Assembly: GCA_012295275.1 (NCBI GenBank)
Contig: CM022676.1
Location: 11,311,844 to 11,339,343, forward strand
DNA: 27,500 nucleotides
Reading direction: 5' to 3'
Origin: Chrysomallon squamiferum
Taxonomy: Eukaryota > Mollusca > Gastropoda > Neomphalida > Peltospiridae
Shown: positions 11,150 through 27,500 of the stretch, one piece after another
How positions within the stretch are numbered: position 1 is the first letter of the stretch
How the letters are laid out: the number at the start of each line of letters is the position of its first letter
Notes under the pieces: generated by a model
Told to the model about the DNA's origin: nothing
The model's input: only the letters and a program-made list of their open reading frames with translations
The model's database searches: none
Position numbers and translations under genes: made by a program

Positions 11150-12550
11150 TCGTTATTTTCATGAGGTTCACTCATTGTTTATAGAGAATTCGTGTAAATT
11201 TTTTCTTTCTGATTACTAGGACTTTTTCACGATTTACGTTTGCAATACCTGTATACTATATACATCTCATGCGTAACTAATGTGCCTGTGGTTAATACCT
11301 GTTTATGCTGTATGGCTACACGTCCAGTTCACAACTATTTAATAAAAGACTCATCGTTTCATTTTTTGCTGATATTTTTACTGCACACTCTAATATGTTG
11401 TTTTAACGTTTCTGTCAGTGATTTCAAATTCTGTGTGGAGAAACGTTTACATGAACAGTGACATAAAACAATACAGTTTGTAAAACACGACACAGACAAA
11501 CCAGTTATTGATTAGCAAAACTTAACAAACAACTCAATGAAATAAAGACTAAAATGTTCACTGTCGTCTTTTCTCTACTCGTCATGCTATACAGACAAAA
11601 ACAACAGACGTTCAGACGAACAGTGAAATATTGACGAATGAATATACAAACTGCTGCAGATATTATTTCTGTTTTTATTTATTGTTTTATTTGTTTTGTT
11701 TATTGTTAGTGTTCTTTATTCATTTTTTTTTTTTTTTTTTTTTACATATTTCAAAGTTATCACATTAAATTGTTTTTGTTTTAAACAGCTTTGGAGAGTG
11801 TTAAATAAGATATTTATTTATATAATTTATCACCGTCATCCTTTTTCTTACACTTACTGATACTGATGTTGTTACTAATATAATTTTATAGTTTTATTTT
11901 ATAGTTTATTTATTTAATATACTGTCTTTATTTTAGGATAATGTTATTATTAATATATATATATATATATTACTGTTTAGCTTTGATGATTTAAAAAAAA
12001 AATTAAGTATAATATTTATTTATGTGATTTATCATTATCATCATCGTCGTTTTCTTTCTTTTAGTTTTATTATTACTGATATTAGTTTTGTTATGCTGCT
12101 ACTACTACTGTTATTATATTACTACTAATAATAATACTTCTTCTTGTTTCTTCTTCTTCTTCTTCTTCTTTCTAATCTAATTATTATTACTATTGTTGTT
12201 CTTGTTATTAAAGAATGTTGTAAGCCACTGACAAGATCAAACGTATTCTTTGCAATGTCTTTCAAGATTTGTTTTTATTATTTCAGTCATTATGATTTGT
12301 GAGAAATTAAATAAATTTTCTTTGTGAATAAAGCTCGATAGATGTTGAAGAATCGTTAATAAGGAGTCACAAGTACAAAATGTTCAGATGTCAAAGGGAA
12401 ACATTTTTATAATTTTATTGCAAGCTTCAGGAAATGTTAGTTAATCGAATTCTTCCCACTTATTCTAAACGCTGTTGATGAAGTTCAGTTTCTTTATTCT
12501 TACTTGAGTAAACATTATGAACAATGTAACACTTCTGTATTTACATATCT
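10863..12550. other. A-B spacer, part 1: diverged segmental duplicate of 23903-24845
   Basis: About 10965-11880 aligns with about 23903-24845; shared landmarks include CTTTCTGATTACTAGGACTT-like text, ACACGACACAGACAAACCAG and CAGACGTTCAGACGAACAG. T runs lie at 11117-11148 and about 11728-11743. A stretch at 12220-12480 is similar to 19478-19720 in the B-C spacer. No gene is recognised. Confidence 0.65.
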
Positions 12551-12774
12551 GTATTAACACATTTGAATTGAAACATTTGTATTAACACATTTGTATTAAC
12601 ACATTTGAAATGAAACATTTGTATTAACTCATTTGAATTGAAACATTTGTATTAACACATTTGTATTAACACACCTGAATTGAGACATTTGTATTAACAC
12701 ATTTGTATTAACTCATTTGAATTGAAACATATGTCTTAACACATTTGTATTAATACATTTGTATTAATATGCCA
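12551..12774. repeat. 14-bp tandem repeat, about 16 units
   Basis: Two alternating 14-mers, GTATTAACACATTT and GAATTGAAACATTT, are repeated about 15 times without length change, plus a partial unit at the right end. Confidence 0.95.
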
Positions 12775-13264
12775 GTGGACGGTTACTCTCAATCCTGTGT
12801 TTCGTGTTTGATGACATCAGAGAGGAAACTCGCTGATTTTATTCAGAAAGGTTTTTACCAATTAGCAACAAATGATCTGCACATAGACAGGATAACACAT
12901 ACCACATACTTTTGTCAACACGTGGAGAATTCACTGCAATGGAATATTACTCAGTTATCAAACTGAGGATTGATTCCTGTTACCTAACATTTATTTCCTA
13001 ACTCAGACCACAGTATGTGAAAACAGCTAAATAAATAAGTAAATAAATATATAAATGAATAATTAAATAAATTTATATGTACATACAGCTACATACAAAA
13101 TATATATACATTTATGCAGCATAGACAAAAAAGAAAAGAAAAGAAATTTAGAATCAGACATAGATACATATATATAATAACAACTGTCAACAAAACCAAA
13201 ACATAACAACAGATGCCTCCATGGCGTTAGCAGTTCTTAAGCAGCCTGAGAGCATGATTAATCT
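12775..13264. other. A-B spacer, part 2, far 3' flank of gene B
   Basis: No coding exon is recognised. TTTATT at about 12990-12995 reads AATAAA on the minus strand, about 450 nt past the gene B stop. It could be the polyadenylation signal, but this is weakly supported. Confidence 0.35.
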
Positions 13265-13447
13265 ACTAACAATAGCGTGACGTCATTTCTGACGTCATTT
13301 TTGTGAAAACTATTACTCTTAACACATTATGACGTTATTTCTATAAATACTACTAGTTTTGAGAAAACATGAGGTCATTTCTCTGAATACCACTTGTTTT
13401 CATACACCATGCGTCATTTCTGGCGTGAGACATATTGTGACGTCATT
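13265..13447 (-). promoter_or_regulatory. TGACGTCA array in the 3' flank of gene B
   Basis: Perfect TGACGTCA palindromes occur at 13278-13285, 13290-13297 and 13438-13445; degenerate forms lie near 13329 (TGACGTTAT), 13371 (TGAGGTCAT) and 13411 (TGCGTCATT). The last perfect copy begins two bases after the stop codon. The spacers resemble TTCTGTGAATACTACTAGTT. It would lie in the 3' UTR. Whether it is regulatory or a decaying minisatellite cannot be told from sequence. Confidence 0.5.
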
Positions 13448-15539
<2,092 letters not shown>

Positions 15540-16092
15540 ACGTACGGTGAAAGTTAAAAACAGCTGAAATGAAAGTTTATTTCTAAGTTAGAAATATATC
15601 GTTCACTGATAATTAGAAACTGTTTTTGCACGTTTACCTGTTTGAAAATGTTTAAATGTTGTCGTCCAGAAAAGTGGTTTAAAATAATAAGTAATGATGT
15701 TGTACACACAGACAAAGAGAAAACTTTAAAACGATATCCTCGTAGAATATGGATCTGAAAGATAACAAAATAATAAAATAGTAGTATATCTAACACTCTT
15801 CAGTGAATCCTAAAAACTGGTATTTGTAACAGTTCTGAATTAATCCAGTAATGTTACGAATGGATCTAAGCCGGACAATTTCAAAACAGACATCGTAAAA
15901 TGGCGCTTACCATAGCAACTAGCACTGAATGTGGCAAATTAACAGTTAGGTAAGTTTTACACAAACAAAGAAACGTTGAGCTTCTTCAGCTTCCCGGTAT
16001 CAAGTTGCTTTAGTTCATTAAAACCATTGTTGTCAGTTTGAATGTCTGCGAAAAACTGTGAACAGACGTTCAGATATCAATGATTTACATCA

Positions 16093-16142
<50 letters not shown>

Positions 16143-16326
16143 TATTTTTGCATTAATCAGTGTGTGGTTCGTGTGACCTGATCACAAAACAGATAATTAG
16201 AATATTCCACACAGCACTGAACTCAGTTTTCATCACAAATCGAACATTTTGTCAACAGGGAAATAGATTTCTTATCGAATATCTGTTTCCTCATTTAATT
16301 GTTTTGTTTTATTTTATTTATTTATT

Positions 16327-16331
16327 TATTG

Positions 16332-16426
<95 letters not shown>

Positions 16427-16450
16427 TTTTATTATTATTATTATTATTTT
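16327..16450. repeat. (TTA)n and (TTTA)n microsatellite
   Basis: TTA triplets followed by TTTA tetranucleotides, then TTA again. Confidence 0.93.
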
Positions 16451-16689
16451 ACTTTTTAGATATTTTTTTTAGGCTATAATTATAACTAGTAAGGAAAGAT
16501 TCAGTATCTCGCTAACTCTGAATAAGGCTATTTTTAGACTGAATTCGAATTCGAATTAAAATTGATTTAAAATATGTTCTTTCTTCACTCGGACAATATA
16601 AGATAAACCTTGTATAGGAGTCGTTAAGATATTGGTGATCGTTAAAATGAAATACGCAATTCATATATTTTGTTTGCTTATTTAATTGT

Positions 16690-16720
16690 TTCATTTTATT
16701 TTATTTCATTTTATTTTATT

Positions 16721-16791
<71 letters not shown>

Positions 16792-16812
16792 TTCATTTAT
16801 TTATTTATTATT
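16690..16812. repeat. (TTTA)n microsatellite
   Basis: TTTTA pentamers grade into a long TTTA run with one TTCA interruption. Confidence 0.93.
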
Positions 16813-17249
16813 ATTTTTATAAGTTATAATTAGACTACTAAGGAAACATAAAATATCTCGCTAACTCTGAATAAGGCTATCCAATATATTTAGACTGAAT
16901 TCGAATTCGAATGAAATTGATGCAAACATTTTTTATTTCTTAAAAGATCCTGCAGAAGACAATTCTTTGTCAGACAAATTGATTAACACGTGGCTCATCT
17001 CATGCTTGGTTTTCTTGGCAAACAGGTGGAAAGTGGATCATAGAAGGCAAAACCGAAAAATTGGTATTTAACATAATAGGAAACCTTGAAGATATTGGTG
17101 ATCGTTAAAATGAAATACGCAATTCATATATTTTGTTTATTTGATAAACTGATTAGTCACTGGCTCATTTAAAATCTTGGTTGTCTTAGTAAATGGGTTC
17201 AGTGCGAATAACAGAAACGTGAGATCGATGACACTGATATATAACTAAT

Positions 17250-19244
<1,995 letters not shown>

Positions 19245-19895
19245 CTTATACAGATTCGACAAGTATTTCTGTGAACCATGCAGCTTTGTACACTACACAC
19301 AGGCAAGACAATGTTGATTAACATTTACATCCTACACAAAAGTAGCTACGCTTGAATATACAGGCTTTTCCGGTATTTTTAATACCATTTATTTTTTTCA
19401 TTTCATTTTTTTAATTATCGCAAAATACTTGTTAAAGATATTATTTATATATGTAATTTATCATCCAGTCTTAAAGCAGGATCATGCCTTCACGGTGTTC
19501 AAAGATTTTTATTTGAGTTATTATAATTTGTGAATAGTGAAATCAACTTTTTTTTCTGAGTAAAAATAATATCACACTACTGATATCTAAAAATCGTTGA
19601 TACGCAGACACAAAAGAAAAGATACACGTATTGTTTTATTGTCATGCTTCCAGTTAAAGTTAATCGAGTTCTATCCGCTCATTCTCAAGGTTTTTACTGA
19701 ATTTCGATATTTGACTGTTCACTTAACAAAGATTTATTGACACATCGGTATTAACACGTTTGTATAAACACAGTCATTTCTGTGTTAGCTGTTAAACACG
19801 TGTCACGCGTATTTGATACGAGCAGACAGTAAACTCGCTGATGTCAGCTGTCTTCGTGCTGGTAGCAGTAGTCGTTCTTGTCCTTTACTAAACCA
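19245..19895. other. B-C spacer, far 3' flank of gene C
   Basis: 19478-19720 is diverged similarity to 12220-12480. TTTATT at 19733-19738 reads AATAAA on the minus strand, about 340 nt past the gene C stop. No gene is seen. Confidence 0.45.
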
Positions 19896-20073
19896 TTAAC
19901 AACAACGTCACGTCATTGCTATAACTATTTCTAGTATTACGAATTGTGACGTCATTAAGGTTCTGGTACTCCTACTTATAAAATACTACGTTATTTATGT
20001 GCTTGCCACTCGAATTTACACAGTATGACGTTATCTCTGAAAGCAGAGGCTTGAGACATATTGTGACGTCATT
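19896..20073 (-). promoter_or_regulatory. TGACGTCA array in the 3' flank of gene C
   Basis: Perfect TGACGTCA occurs at 19947-19954 and 20064-20071; related forms lie near 19905-19915 (ACGTCACGTCATT), 19988 (TACGTTATT) and 20026 (TGACGTTAT). As in B and D, the last copy lies two bases beyond the stop codon. Confidence 0.5.
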
Positions 20074-23450
<3,377 letters not shown>

Positions 23451-23483
23451 GTATGTATCTATGTATATATGTATGTATGTATG

Positions 23484-23517
<34 letters not shown>

Positions 23518-23680
23518 TATATGCATGTATGTATGTATGTATGTATATATGTATTTATGTATCTATATATGTATGTATGTATGTATGTACGTACATATGT
23601 ATATATCTATGTATGTATGTGTGTATGTATGTGTGCATGTATATATGTATGTTTGTATGTATGTATGTATATATGTTTCT
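23451..23680. repeat. (GTAT)n tetranucleotide repeat
   Basis: Imperfect GTAT/ATGT repeats with scattered substitutions. Overlapping frames rich in Met-Tyr-Val-Cys are artefacts. Confidence 0.95.
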
Positions 23681-24825
23681 TTGTTTGCTTTTTTTATAGA
23701 AGCGAGAAGCACCACAGACAGATTGGTTTGCACTGAATCAAAAAAGAAGCTAATCTTCTTATTTTTTTTCAAAAGAAAAAGGAATAATGTCGATATATGT
23801 CAGACATAGAAATTTTCAAAAACACAACAAACTGGAGAGATGAAAAACACAACTGAACATGAATAATACATATGTTATTTTTTGTACAGTAAATTATTGT
23901 CATGTTGTACCTGCATCCAGTCAACTGTGTTTTGTCAGTGCAATAAAATATTTATTTCACACACTGAAGTTTTTTCAATTGTCTCTTTCAGTCATATTTT
24001 TAAAACTTTCTTTTTCTGAATCGTTATTTTATTTATGACATTTATTCCTTTTTTTAAGGAGAATTCTTGTAAATTTTGTCTTTCTCATTACTAGGACTTC
24101 TTTACTGATTTACTTTCCTATGTCAACACGTCTATATCTATGTCATCGTGTTTTCAATATCTGTATTATATGTTATCTAATACGTAACTAATTTGTATGT
24201 GTTTAATATCTGTATTATATGTTATCTAATACGTAACTAATTTGTATGTGTTTAATATCTGCTTGTATTGGACACATCTAGACCACAGGTAAACTATTAA
24301 ACAAAACACTCACTGTCTTTTTTGTAATAATATCTTTACTGCACTCTGTAATATTTTGTGTTTTCATGTTTCTTTCAGAGTTTTGTTTTGAACAGTGACA
24401 TAAAACAATACAGTTTATCAGTTAGTAAAACACGACACAGACAAACCAGTTATTGATTAACAAAACTGAACAAACTACACAATGAAGTAAAAATACAAAT
24501 TCTAACTGTTGTGTTTTCTCTACTCGTCATGCCATACAGACAAAAACAACAGACGTTCAGACGAACAGTGAAATATTGACGAATGAATATACAAACTGCT
24601 GCAGATATTTTTGTTTTCATTACGAAGTTGATTATTTATTTACTGTTTTTTATTAATATATTCTTATTATTCTATATTCAGTTATTTTACTTTACTTATT
24701 TTAAAATAATATCACATTTTCAAAATAGTCACATTCAATTGTTTTGTGTTAAGCAGCTTTGGTTTGTGTTAAGATATTTATTTCTATAATTTATCACCGT
24801 CATCCTTTTTCTTAGACTTATTGAT
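23681..24825. other. C-D spacer with segmental duplicate of the A-B spacer
   Basis: About 23903-24845 is the second copy of 10965-11880, with many substitutions and an internal ~50-bp duplication at about 24160-24260 (ATATGTTATCTAATACGTAA occurs twice). No gene is seen. Confidence 0.65.
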
Positions 24826-25031
24826 ACTGATATTGTTATTGATACTGATATTGTTATTGATATAACTGTTATTGTTGTTATTGATATAACTGTTATTGTT
24901 GTTATTGATAAAACTGTTATTGTTGTTATTGATGTAACTGTTATTGTTGTTATTGATGTAACTGTTATTGTTGTTATTGCTATAACTGTTATTGTTGTTA
25001 TTGATATAACTGTTGTTGTTGTTGTTGTTGT
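24826..25031. repeat. 24-bp minisatellite (TTATTGTTGTTATTGATATAACTG type)
   Basis: About seven imperfect 24-bp units, differing mainly at TATAACTG/TGTAACTG/AAAACTG. It leads directly into the larger minisatellite at 25032. Confidence 0.88.
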
Positions 25032-25438
25032 GGAAGGAAAAGTCACTGATATACACTGAACACTAACTGTTCTTGTTGTTGTTGATGTAACTGTTGTTGT
25101 TGTTGTTGTGGAAGGAAAAGTCAGTGATACACACTGAACACTAACTGTTGTTGTTGTTGTTACTGTTGTGGAAGGAAAAGTCAGTGATACACACTGAACA
25201 CTAACTGTTGTTGTTGTTGTTGTTGTGGAAGGAAAAGTCAGTGATACACACTGAACACTAACTGTTGTTGTTGTTGTTATTGATGTAACTGTTGTTGTTG
25301 TTGTTGTTGTTGTGGAAGGAAAAGTCAGTGATACACACTGAACACTAACTGTTGTTGTTGTTGTTATTGATGTAACTGTTGTTGTTGTTGTTGTTGTTGT
25401 GGAAGGAAAAGTCAGTGATACACACTGAACACTAACGC
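25032..25438. repeat. six-copy minisatellite with GGAAGGAAAAGTCA core and TTG runs
   Basis: The core GGAAGGAAAAGTCA starts at 25032, 25110, 25170, 25227, 25314 and 25401 (spacings 78, 60, 57, 87, 87). Each core is followed by TGATACACACTGAACACTAA and a variable (GTT)n with or without a TATTGATGTAACT insert. All spacings are multiples of three. Confidence 0.93.
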
Positions 25439-26000
25439 AGGTGTGACCAGTACGAGAATCTCGTCTTTGTTTAACACAAAACTCGGTTATCTGTGAAACT
25501 GTGTTTTCTTCACGTATGTTAACTAGAGATATTTTATTAATGTACTAACTTTTATAAGAATGTAATCTTTATATTTTCTATATCGCGGTTTACAAATTGT
25601 AAAGTTAGTTATTTGGTTGTAAGAGGCACTATATATATTTGGTATATAAATAAATAGCTCAAACTGTAGTTTTGTCAATGTGTTATTTATCTAGTGCAAA
25701 TATATGTATAATTTAGTATCGCAATTTAAAATTGACGAATTTACGTATGGGCACATATACTCATCCATGCAAATCTGCATGTGCACTAATAACAGTTAAT
25801 CAAAAGCAGCAATTAAAATAACACATCAATACATTTCACATAATAAGTTGCCAATTTCTTTATAGTCAGAGTATTATATTTAACAATAGTCACAGTGGTG
25901 GTAGTTTTATTATTACTAGATGTGGTGTTGTTCTGATGTCTGTAACAGTAGCTGTGTTCGTACTAGTAGCACTAGTCGTTCTTGTGCATAACTAAACTAA
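25439..26000. other. C-D spacer, far 3' flank of gene D
   Basis: AT-rich. TTTATT at about 25906-25911 is a possible minus-strand polyadenylation signal about 290 nt past the gene D stop. About 25930-26000 resembles 19835-19895 (GTAGCA.TAGTCGTTCTTGT). No gene is seen. Confidence 0.45.
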
Positions 26001-26201
26001 TACCAACAAAGTGAGGTCATTTGTAATTTTAAGGATTATAACATCATTTCCATTAATATTCTAGTTTTAAGAACTCTGACGTTTTTAATACGAATAGTAC
26101 TCATATTTAAATACTATGTCATTTCTGTGAATATTACTAGAGACGAGACAGCATGACGTCATTTGTGTAAGCAGCTGTTTGTGGCACACTGTGACGTCAT
26201 T
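26001..26201 (-). promoter_or_regulatory. TGACGTCA array in the 3' flank of gene D
   Basis: Perfect TGACGTCA occurs at 26154-26161 and 26192-26199; degenerate members lie near 26011 (TGAGGTCAT), 26041 (ACATCATTT), 26078 (TGACGTTTT) and 26115 (TATGTCATT). The spacers contain TTCTGTGAATATTACTAG. Confidence 0.5.

Positions 26202-27500
<1,299 letters not shown>

Noticed and set aside
12551-12774. Evenly spaced repeats considered as a CRISPR array
   Set aside because: The 14-bp units are directly adjacent without spacers, and the context is eukaryotic.
12769-12966. 65-residue plus-strand ORF next to the 14-bp repeat
   Set aside because: No recognised motif, no splice or promoter context, and a length expected by chance.

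Overview
The window reads as intron-bearing, AT-rich invertebrate DNA, very heavy in microsatellites. There are no prokaryotic-type operons or Shine-Dalgarno sites. The family content is secreted PAN/apple plus fibrinogen C-terminal (FBG) domain proteins in a tandem array. That content and the simple-repeat load fit a mollusc, probably a gastropod. The organism assignment is inference; no species-diagnostic gene is present.

Left part (about 1-4260, + strand): a large exon, probably the last exon of its gene (996-3843), encodes a low-complexity acidic protein. It is made of roughly 55 imperfect 12-13-residue units of the type EVETQAAEEQKPV and ends in a unique, probably disordered tail. One missing A in an A-run at 3123-3126 breaks the frame; the frame resumes and stays open to a stop at 3841-3843. 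A polyadenylation signal follows at 4105.

Middle (about 4490-7900): noncoding and duplicated. Two copies of a ~600-bp block (4495-5125 and 5850-6446) flank a broken piece of an FBG terminal exon and its intron (5126-5890).

Right part (8180-27500, - strand): four head-to-tail paralogues, here called A (8180-10810), B (13448-15539), C (20074-22025) and D (26202 to beyond the right edge). Exon lengths are identical in B and C: 334, 146, 97, 165 and 254 bp, for 331 residues. Exon 1 carries a signal peptide and a PAN/apple-like domain; exons 2-5 carry the FBG domain. B and C look intact. C has one GC-AG intron. D is cut by the window edge. A has a 2-bp deletion in its last exon that should truncate the FBG domain, so it is probably a pseudogene. 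The proteins are expected to be secreted and to bind glycans or other ligands, as FBG lectins (ficolins, tachylectins, molluscan FREPs) do; an immune role is inference.

Between the genes the spacers are diverged duplicates of each other and hold very long simple repeats, including about 1.15 kb of nearly pure GT. The 3' flank of each FBG gene carries a degenerate array with the core TGACGTCA, and B, C and D share a long CT tract about 31 nt upstream of the last-exon splice acceptor.
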